A stretch of DNA of 64,000 nt from NCBI RefSeq assembly GCF_037042905.1, contig NC_087247.1, forward strand, positions 74,818,420 to 74,882,419. Reading direction: 5' to 3'. This document shows positions 11,701-22,510 of the stretch, piece by piece. Every line of letters starts with the position of its first letter. Position 1 is the first letter of the stretch. This stretch comes from Lytechinus pictus. Lineage: Eukaryota > Echinodermata > Echinoidea > Temnopleuroida > Toxopneustidae. The translations under genes were made by a program, and so were the position numbers. Under the pieces are notes generated by a model. That model was not told the origin of the DNA. It was given only the letters and a program-made list of their open reading frames with translations, and searched no databases.

Positions 11701-11710
11701 GAGAAAATAT

Positions 11711-11772
11711 GTTTATCGCCGAAAAACACAATTTTTCCTAAAAAAAACAACATTGGTTTATCGGCGATAAAC
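11711..11772. repeat. inverted repeat, 12-bp perfect arms
   Basis: GTTTATCGCCGA (11711-11722) pairs perfectly with TCGGCGATAAAC (11761-11772) across a 38-base A-rich loop. Followed by a G homopolymer at about 11799-11816. Confidence 0.6.
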
Positions 11773-11880
11773 TCAGCTGTTCTGTGTGTTTGATGCCGGG
11801 GGGGGGGGGGGGGGGCAGTCAAATATAATTGCTGTATATACACCATGCGTGACCAAAAAACAACAGCAACAAAAACGCGT

Positions 11881-12505
11881 TTAAAGGGATGGACCAGGCT
11901 GGAGATATTATCTCAATAAATTGAATAAAATTCATAAAGCAAATTGCTGAAAATTTGATCAAAATCGGATAACAAATGACGAAGTTATTGAATTTTAAAG
12001 ACTTGCATTATTTTTGGCCGGTGAAACAGTTCTAGGCATGTCTTTATGAATATTCATACACATTAGGTGGGCTGATGATGTCATATCCCCACTTGTTCTT
12101 TTGTATTTTGTTATATGAAATAAGGTTTATTAAAAAAAAATTACCAAGAACTAAATCAATTGGATTGACTACTGATTAAGTGCATTATATTTATTTATTG
12201 CCGCAACTTATTTCATCATAATGGAGACACATTTACACATTATGTATGAAAAAATGAAACATTTATTATTTCATGTAATAACATAAGAAAGAGGAAAGCG
12301 GGGATGTGACATGTCATCAGCCCACCTAATGAATATTCATGACGATGTGCATATAACTGTTTTAAAAAAATATTGATAAACTTTTGAAATTCAATAACTT
12401 TGTTATTTGTTATCCGATTTTGATGAAATTTTCTGCATTTTGCTCTCTGAATTTTACTCTGATTATTTAGATATATTTTCAGCCCGGCCGGACCATCCCT
12501 TCAAG
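11881..12505. mobile_element. long-hairpin MITE, TTAA type
   Basis: Begins TTAA|AGGGATGGACC and ends GGACCATCCCT|TCAA, with arms of roughly 250 bp complementary inward (ATCAAAATCGGATAACAAAT at left against ATTTGTTATCCGATTTTGAT at right). TTAA-like duplication points to piggyBac/Kolobok-type mobilisation. No transposase. Confidence 0.75.
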
Positions 12506-12655
12506 GGGTGTTTTTTCAGTGCACTCGTTAATCAGTTGTCAATCCAATTGTTTTGTGAGTTCTTAAAAAATTGGAATAAACCTAATTTCATATAATAAAG
12601 TACAAAAGAACAAGTGGGGATATGACATCATCAGCCCACCTAATGAATATTCGGT
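12506..12655. mobile_element. fragment of the same hairpin MITE family
   Basis: About 12580-12655 repeats the inner segment (ACAAAAGAACAAGTGGGGAT then ATGACATCATCAGCCCACCT) of the element just upstream, so a second, broken copy abuts it. Confidence 0.5.
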
Positions 12656-12769
12656 TTAATTACTGACGGTTAGTCTAACATGGTTGCTTGCTCACAGGCA
12701 TTCGTGCTTTCTTAGCAGTCAGGTAAAAAACCTCGGTATAACCTCGGTATATAACATCACTTAGTCTAA

Positions 12770-13125
12770 TATTCATCAGATGGGCTAACAACATTCGGGC
12801 TAACCCACTTAGTCCAATTCTCTTTTGGTCTAATGACCACTAGGTCTAATAGCCAATTAGTCTAATGACCACTTGGTCTAATAGCCAATTGGTCTAATTA
12901 CCACTTCGGTCTAATGACCACTTGGTCTAATAGCCAATTGGTCTTATTACCACTTCGGTCTAATGACCACTTGGTCTAATAGCCAATTGGTCTATATTGC
13001 CCAGTTTGGCTAATCCTCACTTGGTCCATATTATACTCAGTTGGTGTAATGTGCAGTTAGTCTAATTTCCAGATAGTCTAACATTCATTTCGTCTACATG
13101 CCACTTGGTCTAATTTGTAAAGTTT
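12770..13125. repeat. GGTCTAAT minisatellite, 16-17-bp units
   Basis: Units of 16-17 bp, each GGTCTAATNNCCANTT. In the middle they form a higher-order repeat of three units (about 49 bp). An inverted array of the same unit lies at 20090-20460. Confidence 0.8.
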
Positions 13126-13130
13126 GGTGA

Positions 13131-13490
13131 CATGTTTTCAAATTTCTGGTGAAATTTGTTAAGTTTGAAGCTTTGGTTTGAAGCCGCGCGCCGGCACACG
13201 CGCGCCCCTTGATATCGGAGTACAGTTACAGTGACGTACGGTATATTTCCATCTTCATTGCAAATTTGGAAATTTTGGGATTTTCAAAAGCCTTTGGGAA
13301 AGAAAAAAAAATTGGGGGATATTTTGTCTATTTAAGGTTTTGGTGAAAAACAATAAAAGTTGCTATTTTCTGTAAATAATAACACTGATAAACGGTCATA
13401 GAGATGAAAAAAGTAAGATTCTTGTTTATCCACATCTATTAGGCCTATACGATCTACTGTAGATAGTTAATGGCTTGCTTAACCCGATCA
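13131..13490. other. unassigned DNA
   Basis: Contains a short GCGCGC-rich patch at 13182-13205. No gene or repeat family is recognised. Confidence 0.35.
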
Positions 13491-13617
13491 GCTAGGGTTC
13501 CCAGTTTTTCAAGAAAACAAAAATCCCTGATTTTTCTCTGATGAAGTTTAAAGATTCCGATTATTATTTCAACCCATTCCCAGTTTCTAATGTTTTCAAA
13601 GTTGTTGCAGTAAATTA

Positions 13618-14619
13618 CAGTCAGTCCGCAAGCCCTGAAAAAGTAGCTTCTTTTATCCAAGTGATATTCATGACTAGAGGGTTTTTGCAAAGTTAATGAG
13701 CTTGGTGCGAACCAAAACACCTCATTTTATTCGGCCATTGCTGCTCTACATATTGACCAAATTTCATGTTTTTGGTATCTTTGTAAAGAAAAAGAATAAT
13801 TCTTTCAGGTCATGTGTTTGGATTTTTAAAAGAATGTTGTAATATAGGAAATACTTTTGATCTAAAACATGAAACAAAATATTTTGATTCATGCAACAAA
13901 AGTTGTTGTTTTCACACTTAATTTCTGTTTGGGCACAAATGATTTTTAGATCATGATAAAGCTGAAGATCTAAGCTTTGATATGATATAATTTTTATAAG
14001 AAGATGTATTTTAGATGGGTCAGCAGCCAGCTTTTCATAGGCCAAGTACATTTTGCAGCTCAAAAACAAGAATACTGCGCTCTGATTGGTCATATAGAGA
14101 CCACACACCCACGCAAATTCCAATGTTCCCCACACTGGGCCTCTGCAAGGTCACACTCACCATGTGGTAATCTCTTCAAATTACTCGCGCCTGTTTGTTT
14201 TGAAAACAGTATTCAGCCAATCAGAACTCTGGATTTTATGTTACTCAGATATTTCAGAAATCTCGTCTTGCATCTTGATGGAAAAAGCTGGCTGCTGACC
14301 CATCTAAAAGATGCCACATATCAAGAGTGACATTGTAAGAAAGTATAGAGTTTGAGCTTTCTGATGATATAAATAATGTTGGTGCCTAAAACACAAAATG
14401 TTGCACAATTTGCAAGTGAAAACAGAGGAAGAAAACTCTGTTTGATGCATCTTTTCAGGTAAAAAAATCACTTATTTATCAAAATATTTCATTCAAAAGA
14501 AATGACCAATATAAAAGAGTAACATTTACTCTTGCCCATGGTACAAATGGACATGAATTCAGCCACGAGAGGACTTGGATAAATCTTGCTCATTAACACA
14601 GGGGCTTGCGGACTGACTG
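13618..14619. mobile_element. 1.0-kb TIR element, copy A, ATTA target duplication
   Basis: Ends CAGTCAGTCCGCAAGCCC and GGGCTTGCGGACTGACTG are perfect 18-bp inverted repeats. The four bases ATTA flank both sides (13614-13617, 14620-14623). An inverted sister copy occupies 21428-22510. Open frames on both strands are conserved between copies only because the DNA is, and no transposase motif is visible. A 4-bp duplication is compatible with several cut-and-paste superfamilies, so none is assigned. Confidence 0.8.
14009..14309. mobile_element. 300-bp MITE nested in copy A
   Basis: TTTTAGATGGGTCAGCAGCC at the left end and its complement ending TCTAAAA at the right give about 27-bp near-perfect TIRs. 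The same nested element lies at the matching place in copy B (21822-22119), so it entered before the two 1-kb copies separated. Confidence 0.7.
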
Positions 14620-14693
14620 ATTACTTGTATTATTATTTTTTTTATATACATGTAAGCCTATTATTATTTTTAATTATGTACCAGTAGGCCTAC

Positions 14694-14890
14694 TTGTACT
14701 GTATTATTATTATTATTATTTGTTTTGGCGTCACCTGTGCCTGGGAGGCGAAAAGCGAACTGAATCACTGTGACCCGCAGGTCTCTCCTCCCGATATATT
14801 GGAGTGTAGCCGGGTGGACCACTACACCGGGGTTTCCCCCTACTCTTATACGAATAGTGCAGTGGCACTTTTACTGTAGTAAAAGAGGCT
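14694..14890. repeat. dispersed repeat fragment
   Basis: A GC-richer block with GTAGCCGGGTGGACCACTAC and GGTTTCCCCCTACTCTTATA differs in composition from its AT-rich surroundings and looks like a piece of a dispersed element. An ATT microsatellite precedes it. No protein is called. Confidence 0.35.
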
Positions 14891-15103
14891 ACACTAAAAA
14901 AAAACACCATAAAATGTCATTCAATGAATGTTGTTTTAATATGCAACAAAATATAACAGTGTCTGACTGACTATATCGTGCTTTCGACTTAAATTGGGCC
15001 AATATCAAGCTAGAATCCCTGATTTTGCCCTCATTTAAGGCATTTTCCCCTTATTTGAGGTAATTCCCTGATTTTTCCCTTATTTCCTTGATGGGCTGGG
15101 AAC

Positions 15104-15674
15104 CCTGCCAATCCATTTTAAGGAGGAGGCGAAGAAGTAGAACAAAAACAGAATGAGAAGATATATAAGATTAATGACTACTGTACTGTGGTGATAACTG
15201 ATAAAGGTCTGCAAGGGTAGATATACTATGTTGTTACACGTCAGAATGAGTCATAGCTGCTACCAAGATGGTCGCCGTGATGTTATCGCAGCTAACCCAA
15301 TAAACCTGTATAGTGCTATCAAACTGTATCTAACTGGTCTGTTATTTGCCTCCAAACTTACAATAGAAACAACTGAACAAAATATTCATAACAAAATTAA
15401 CATAACAAAAATGATCTCATAGTCATGGCTTTGTAACTTTTGGAATCCCCCAAACTGCATTTCCATTTCTTATTTTCCATCAAGCTCAAGTTTGTCCATA
15501 ATGGTGCATAACAATGATTATAAAAGAGGCATAAACATGTTTACCAGATACGTATCCACACAATTATAGTTTCGTTCCTTTCTTCATAATGTTATTCTGA
15601 TGAAACCCTGCCATCCTGCCATTCGACCATTTAGGTCCCCAACTTATTGTTCTGTAAATGTGCATGCAATGATG
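15104..15674. other. unassigned DNA
   Basis: No gene, RNA or clear repeat is recognised. Confidence 0.35.
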
Positions 15675-16255
15675 TAATGATGATAGACTAGACCCATCCT
15701 GGAAAAAGAGGCCTAATAAACTTTAAGAGGCATTTAGGGGTAAAAGTTGGAAACCGGACTATTTCACACAATTCAAATATGCTGAATCTGATAAGATCGG
15801 TCCCCAAGCTAATTTCTCATGTTTTGACCACCTAATTTGCATAAACAAAATGGCTACCAAATTGACAATTCACAATATTATTTCGACAAGGTTCTTTAAT
15901 TATATTCTCTTTCACAGACATGAATACTGCAAAATCCTGCATACTATACGTGTACCTTTCGGGAAAACTTTTTACTTTTGTTTGCGGCTAATATTATGCA
16001 AATTTATGCATATTTTGGATCATTATGCTATAATTTGATAATTTCAGCTCAAAGTTTATATTTCTGGTACAAATAGCATTTACATCATTATAAATAATTG
16101 TACGGCCCTTTATAATATTACAGTGAATAATAATGTATTTTATTGTTTTTGAATTTCTTTGCATTTTGTACCTTTTGTTTTTTACATGTTTTGTTATGGG
16201 ATCTGTCAAATTATTGATTATCAATGGCAGAAAATAATTAGCTTCAATTATTTAA
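15675..16255. repeat. long inverted repeat, left arm (about 580 bp)
   Basis: Matches 19105-19692 in reverse complement along its length with roughly 80-85% identity by eye. Anchors include GGGGTAAAAGTTGG, TGCTGAATCTGATAAGA, TTTGCATAAACAAAATGGCT, GCAAAATCCTGCATACT and ATGCAAATTTATGCATATTT. The spacer of about 2.9 kb holds a dead LINE. Confidence 0.75.
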
Positions 16256-17689
16256 TTATATAATCACTCTTCTACATTTTTTATTCGCATATATCCATTG
16301 GCATAAACAGATGCACCCACTCCCACACCCACATTGGCATACAAAGGTAAACTCCTGCAGGGAGGGCCTTCCCATTTAAAAGCACACTGGTGGAGATCCA
16401 ACGAATTTCATGAACCTGTCTGTATTCAAGCGAATGTCACTATTAATTGCTTATATTTTTATTATAAAATGGTATCTTGAATGATGATATCAATCAATTC
16501 ATTCATATTTACAATTTTAGATGATGAATTATTAAATTTGAATCATAACAATACTGTAATTCTCAACTCCTAATAGTCAATCAGTTGCATTTAATATCCT
16601 GTGTAGTAGTTATATTCCAAACCAACAGAATCTGATCACACATACATGTAGGCCTATATATATTTAGTGTGTTTTTCTTCAGCAAAATGAAGTGAAAACA
16701 GTCTGCTGAAAATGAGATGTCCTGTGTTTTTCTCCATTACACTTGTCAAATTGTCCCAATTTTGAAAAAAATTCTCAGAACTGAACCCACATATAATCCA
16801 TCTAATTTCTCATTTTGCCTATTAATTAGACCGTTTTCCATATTTTAAAAGCCAGACTGTGATGTTCTAAAGTTCCACAACGAATAAGTCACTGCATATT
16901 CTTTTGATAACATTTTTTTTATCGGACTTCATTAGCGGATTACATGTGCATCTCCATAATATATCTTTTCCAATGCAGTACTGCACCTGTCCTATCAAGG
17001 ATTGCCGCTTCATCCAACTTAGAGGCATCCAGCTTCCCCCAGCTTGATATACACCTTTACCTTCAGGTGTTGAATGATCAATGTCAGTTATCATTGATTT
17101 GGTGTTCCATTGGATGGCTTGATTGATAGGGCAGCCTCGTATTATAAAAGTCATCTCTAATTGTTAAAATCAAACCAATTTCGTACAAGTATTCTGCGGT
17201 CGAAGTCATCGTGTTCGTGAGATACGTCCGATTCTCATGTCACAGCTCCATAGAGAAAACCTAAACTTTTGTCTTGAGAGAGAATCTGCTGTCTAACCAG
17301 ATCTTGTTTCAGGTGTTAAAATGCTCGGAGTGCACCTTTTCAATACCGCAGTGAATTGTGTAATGTCTTCTAGGCCATTTATCGAACTTCTAATATTCAC
17401 ACATCTTCAAATTTCAAATTGATAAAGAAGATATCTTTCAGAGGATGGTGGGCTCCTGGCATGTTTGGCGTTCCTGTAGGTGATTATTAATCCACTTCTT
17501 TTGATCGGTATTAAACTCAACAGCATCCAATAGCTTACCCAGCTCTGATAGGCTGCATACGAATCTGAGATACCACCATCAAAGTCTAGGTCGAAAATTT
17601 CTTCGATTGTAGAGCCAGGATTTCTCTTTCTATGAGGAAAGCAGTTGCCCAAGTTATGTTTGACTTGTCGACCGGTTTTGATACCAGTG
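16256..17689. other. unassigned DNA between the arms
   Basis: No intact gene. About 16940-17750 has short open frames on both strands with compositional hints of decayed coding sequence, possibly the upstream part of the LINE that follows, but I cannot align it with confidence. Confidence 0.3.
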
Positions 17690-18627
17690 AACATGTCATT
17701 CTTCTTGGGAGACTGACAGTCTGTTTTGGAATTGATGATTCTGCACTCCAATGGCAGGTTTCCTCTTACCTTGTCAACAGAGCTGTATTCATCACTGGCA
17801 TGTAGTCTCCTGTGACTACCATTTGATATGGAGTTGCTTGGGAGTCTGTCCTTGTCCCTTGTTCTTCAAACTGTACATCACTCCTCTTGGCTCTATAATG
17901 TGGCAACATGGTCTTGGTATACACTTCTATGCTGATGACATCCAGCTGTATACCTCACTTTTGATCCAAAAGTTAAATATACAGAGGTTCGTGCAGCTGC
18001 CATTGTTAATTGGTGCTGCCATTGACGATATGATGTTGGATGAAGGTCAACTTCCTGGAGCTTAACAATAAAAAGCGAAGTATCTTGTTCTGTCATCTCC
18101 ATATATGCGTAATTATTATGACTACAACTCCAGTCTTAATAGGTGCATGAGGAAGCTATATATCTCAGTATGCAAGGCTAGATCTCAATGAGCATGAAGA
18201 AACACATATCACATGTCTGCCAATCTGCATATTACCAGCTCCACAGAATTGCTGAGATCAGACATTGTCTTACATGAGGTGGTGCGGAAAATACCCATGA
18301 CCGGATAACCCCTAGACTGGACTTCTGCAACTGTCTCCATGCTGGTTTACCTTCAACAGGCATTTCTAGCACGTTTTAACCATAGGACACACTGTGGTTA
18401 TTTGTTCTGCATTGGACAGTGACTGGGCTGGAAACCTTGTTTTGCCCATGTTTTAACCATGGAGCTAATCTGTGTTTAGCCCCATGTTTTTATCATTTCC
18501 TCTCCTGTATTCAGTATTGTTCGTCAAAGAATCCTCCAAGGCAAGGATTGGATAGAAGCTGTGGTTTTCAGTTATCACTTTGATGGTTGACTTGGGGAAA
18601 ATGTATCAATGCCAAATAAATAAATAA
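17690..18627 (+). pseudogene. dead non-LTR retrotransposon (LINE), reverse transcriptase part and 3' end
   Basis: Three plus-strand frames, used in turn, spell pieces of a CR1/L2-like reverse transcriptase: an FGIDDSALQW-S-YLVNRA block near 17720, a GVPQGS-like block near 17835, LFKLYITPLG, then FYADDIQLYTS near 17930 with the catalytic Tyr-Ala-Asp-Asp. A TPRLDFCNCLHAGLP block follows near 18310. Frameshifts and stops separate the blocks, so it is not functional. The AATAAATAAATAAAT run at about 18613-18627 looks like the LINE 3' tail. Confidence 0.75.
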
Positions 18628-19104
18628 ATCGGTAATGACCAAAAAAATAGTAAGTGATCCAGTAATACAGACCCTTTGCATTTATTACAAATTGTTCTTT
18701 GGTTAACTGCCATGATTGCAGTTCTGATGGAGCTGAATCAAAGATATAATTTTGCTACAAGGATGTTAACCATGTACTGATATATCCGATTGATAAACTA
18801 CACTGCGAAAATCATACGTTTAATTGATTATTAGATATGTTATAAAACATTTTAATATATATCTAATTCAAGAAATTTAAGTTCAGCATGATTACAGGTT
18901 TTCCAACTTCTAAACTCTTCTTTTCTTATGGGTTCATTGAATTTGGTAGTTGTCATGATTATAGGATCAGCATCAATGTTTTTATATTGGGCATGTCTAC
19001 TATACCTTGCAAGTATATTACTTTCTATATACAGGTGTGGGTGTGGGAGCATGTGTGTGTTTGTTCCTGAGTACAATAAACAATTGTGGCAAAAGAAGTT
19101 TATC
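18628..19104. other. unassigned AT-rich DNA
   Basis: Contains a GT-rich run near 19036-19060. No gene is recognised. Confidence 0.35.
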
Positions 19105-19692
19105 AAGTGATTCAATCATTGAAGCTTAATATTTGTCTACCATTGATATTAGTTTTTTAAAGATCTCATATCAAACTTATACAAAGCAAATGGCAGAAAA
19201 TACAAGAACACAAAAAGAAATATCAAAGAACAATAAAATACATATAAAAATTGACTTGAGTATTATATCTAACTGCCAAACAATCATAATGATACAAATG
19301 CTATTTGTACCAAAAATAATAAACATTTTGGTGTAATTATCAAATTATAGCATAATATTGCAAAATATGCATAAATTTGCATAATCAATTAGCCGCAAAC
19401 AGAAATAAATTCCCGAACGGTACATGTTAAGTATGCAGGATTTTGCAGAATCCATATTGGTGAAAGCGAATATTATAAAAGAATATTGTAGAAATAAGAT
19501 TATAAATTGTCAATTTGGCAGCCATTTTGTTTATGCAAATTAGGAGGTCAAAACATGAAAAATTGGCTTGGGAACCGGTCTTATCAGATTCAGCACATTC
19601 AAATTAGGTGAAATAGACCAGTTCCCAACTTTTACCCCAAAATGCTTCTTGAACTTAAGTTCTCCTCATATTGGTCTTGTCTATGAGTATGA
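19105..19692. repeat. long inverted repeat, right arm
   Basis: Reverse-complement partner of 15675-16255. Together the arms bound about 4 kb, which could be a DNA transposon with long TIRs later invaded by the LINE, or two opposed insertions. Confidence 0.7.
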
Positions 19693-19897
19693 TATAGTTT
19701 TCATCATCTATATTATTGATATATAGGCCTAATTATAAGAATCATTTGATTAGAATAATTCATTTGATGAGCAACTATCTCGTCATCGATAGTCCTTCAC
19801 GGTGTAGTTTTGCGCCCAGCAGCCCTACCCCAGCTCTACCCCCTCCGGATCCTGGCGACATTAACTGATGCATGATATTTTTATCCATTACGTACCA

Positions 19898-20044
19898 GGG
19901 GCCTGTTGCAGAAAGAGTTGCAATCAATCGCAACTCTAAAAATCATGCGTAACTTGATTTTCAACCAATTAACAGCGCGCATTTGGGACTTGTGATTGAT
20001 TTTTGGGCTTGCGTTTAAACGCAACTCTTTCTGCAACAGGCCCC
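19898..20044. mobile_element. 147-bp MITE
   Basis: GGGGCCTGTTGCAGAAAGAG at the left end is a perfect inverted repeat of the right end, continuing to 24 bp (GTTGC/GCAAC). The interior shows weaker complementarity. No target duplication could be fixed. Confidence 0.8.
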
Positions 20045-20089
20045 AGATTTGTTAATTCTACATCATCAAATAAATAATTATGTTACATT

Positions 20090-20460
20090 AGAATAAATGG
20101 ACATTAGACCAAGTGTGAATTAGCCCAACTGGGCATTAGACCAATTGGCGATTAGACCAAGTGGTCATTAGACCAAATGGATATTAGACCATTTGGCTAT
20201 TAGACCAAGTGGTCATTAGACCATTTGTCTAGTAGACCAAGTGGTAATTAGACGAATTGGATATTAGACCAAGTGAGAATTAGCCCAACTGGTTATTAGC
20301 CCAGATGGAAATTAGACGAATTGGATATTAGACCAAGTGGGAATTAGACGAATTGGATATTAGCCGCACTGGTTGTAGTCGAAATGAGTTTAGACTATGT
20401 AAAGTTGGACGAACTGATATGTAGACCAGGTGGTATAAGACCATCTGATATTCACCATAA
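20090..20460. repeat. ATTAGACC minisatellite, inverted relative to 12770-13125
   Basis: About 16-17-bp units of ATTAGACCAANTGGNNATTA, the reverse complement of the GGTCTAAT unit. Less regular than the left array. Confidence 0.75.
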
Positions 20461-21057
20461 GATGCAGAATATCACCCCATAGGTACTTATTTGCATCAAG
20501 AAAGGTACTAAGTTAAACCTGAAAGGTGCTCCCATTGTGAAATAAATCTGCACTTTTAAAGGTGCAAAGTTAAACCTAAGACCTAAGATCCAACTTGACA
20601 CATTTTCCTATCAGCCACCTGTGCCTGGCCGTCTGCACTGTCTGTTTGGCCAAGTTGGTTACAGAATTCTTATGCTCTGCACATAATCCGAGTTCACGAC
20701 TTCTAACTTTAAAATTCTCTACCTTTCATTCCATAATGATCAATAATTGGCTCAGATAGGAAATGGTGGATCATGTGGAAAGGGGTAGACCAAAGCGTGA
20801 ACTTGCTGGTTCCCCATATTTAAGGATTTCTAAAAAGTTCGATAAAACAGTTACCGAAATAAAAGTCTTTACCAAATGACCCGATTCCCCAAATAAAACT
20901 AAAAAAACATGCTTTGACAATTTTCCTTACAATTAATTTTCCCAAAACAATCATGACAACAGTTTCATGTTCATAAACATGCGAATTATGCATTTTCTTT
21001 TTAATCCACTAACCCCTCGACACTTATGATTTGTACGTATTCCATGTTCCCAGAACC
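20461..21057. other. unassigned DNA, possibly 5' part of a split LINE
   Basis: No clear gene. The last 60 bases can be read in the same frame as the LINE fragment after 21186. Confidence 0.3.
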
Positions 21058-21063
21058 TATAAG

Positions 21064-21179
21064 GCAGTAGCGTACCGTGACTCGGAGGAGACAAAGCATT
21101 GGGGGGGCAAAGCATTGTTCACAGACAATGCACTGCCCCCCCAATGCTTTGTCTCCTGCGGTTCACGGTACGCTACTGC
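21064..21179. mobile_element. 116-bp foldback element with TATAAG target duplication
   Basis: Left arm GCAGTAGCGTACCGTGA and right arm TCACGGTACGCTACTGC are perfect inverted repeats. Complementarity continues through GGAGACAAAGCATTGGGGGG to a small loop. TATAAG flanks both ends exactly (21058-21063, 21180-21185), so insertion into the LINE is well supported. Confidence 0.85.
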
Positions 21180-21185
21180 TATAAG

Positions 21186-21427
21186 GTCTCTGCGACATTA
21201 TTTAGGCTCAATTTTGCTATTGAAAGTACAATTTTACTGTCATTACCCGTATACAGGGAAATTCAACACACATCTTATACAAAATTTCTTGGCATCCAGC
21301 TTGACGATAAACACTCCTGGTCCAATCACTTTAATTATTTATGTTCGATTATTTTAAGAAATATAGGTGTAATGAATAAATTAAATTTCCTTCCCCATAA
21401 CATATTAATCAACCTTTATTATACAAT
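21186..21427 (+). pseudogene. LINE reverse transcriptase fragment, 5' piece of split copy
   Basis: One frame reads KFLGIQLDDKHSWSNHFNYL then LPHNILINLYYTI, the region after the catalytic motif in Jockey/CR1-group non-LTR retrotransposons. It stops at the left end of the 1-kb element at 21428 and resumes after it (22511). Confidence 0.75.
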
Positions 21428-22510
21428 CAGTCAGTCCGCAAGCCCCTGTGTTAATGAGCAAATGAGCAAGATTTATCCAAGTCCTCTCGTGGCTGAATTC
21501 ATGTCCCTGCAAAATCTCGTGAATTGTGAGACTTTCTTTCTCAAAGAATTTAACCACTTTCTCCTTGAGTAATATTGATTATTTTTGTACCATGGGCAAG
21601 AGTAAATGTTACTTTTTTATATTGGTCATTTCTCTTGAATGAAATATTTTGATAAATAAGTGAATTTTTTACCTGAAAAGATGCATTAAACAGAATTTTC
21701 TTCCTCTGTTTTCACTTGCAAATTGTGCAACATTTTGTGTTTTAGGCACCAACATTATTTATATCATCAGAAAGCTCAAACTCTATACTTTCTTACAATG
21801 TCACTCTTGATATGTGGCATCTTTTAGATGGGTCAGCAGCCAGCTTTATCCATCAAGATGCAAGACGAGATTTCTGAAATTTCTGAGTAACATAAAATCC
21901 AGAGTTCTGATTGGCTGAATACTGTTTTCAAAACAAACAGGCGCGGGTAATTTGAAGAGATTACCACATGGTGAGTGTGACCTTGCAGAGGCCCAGTGTG
22001 GGGAACATTGGAATTTGCGTGGGTGTGTGGCTCTATGACCAATCAGAGCGCAGTATTCTTGTTTTTGAGCTGCAAAATGTACTTGGCCTATGAAAAGCTG
22101 GCTGCTGACCCATCTAAAATACATCTTCTTATTAAAATTATATCATATTAAAGCTTAGATCTTCAGCTTTATCATGATTTAAAAATCATTTGTGCCCAAA
22201 CAGAAATTAAGTGTGAAAACAACAACTTTTGTTGCATGAAAAACAATATTTTGTTTCATGTTTTAGATCAAACGTTTTTCCTATATTACAACATTCTTTT
22301 AAAAATCCAAACACATGACCTGAAAGAATGATTCTTCTTCTTTACAAAGATACCAAAAACATGAAATTTGGTCAATATTTAGAGCAGCAATGGCCGAATA
22401 AAAAGAGGTGTTTTGGTTCGCACCAAGCTCATTAACTATGCAAAAACCCTCTAGTCATGAATATCACTTGGATAAAAGAAGCTACTTTTTCAGGGCTTGC
22501 GGACTGACTG
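21428..22510. mobile_element. 1.08-kb TIR element, copy B, CAAT target duplication
   Basis: Same 18-bp TIRs (CAGTCAGTCCGCAAGCCC) as copy A at 13618-14619 but in opposite orientation. CAAT flanks both sides (21424-21427, 22511-22514). It splits a LINE reverse transcriptase, whose reading frame is rejoined when element and one CAAT are ignored; this proves insertion. It contains the same nested 300-bp MITE. Confidence 0.85.
21822..22119. mobile_element. 300-bp MITE nested in copy B
   Basis: Near-perfect TIRs TTTTAGATGGGTCAGCAGCC at both ends, homologous to 14009-14309. Confidence 0.7.

Larger units (their letters stand above)
13493..15103. mobile_element. possible outer TIR element hosting the 1-kb element
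   Basis: AGGGTTCCCAG near 13496 and CTGGGAACCCT near 15095 are perfect 11-bp inverted repeats, with CCCTGATTTTTC blocks just inside both. The 1-kb element at 13618-14619 sits within. The element is tentative because the inner blocks are in the same, not opposite, orientation. Confidence 0.35.

Noticed and set aside
7600..13125. Regularly spaced repeats as a CRISPR array
   Set aside because: Units are contiguous minisatellites without unique spacers, in a eukaryotic context.
13764..14330. Conserved open frames in copies A and B of the 1-kb element as a transposase
   Set aside because: No catalytic motif; frames run across nested TIRs, differ in length between copies and are conserved only as DNA.
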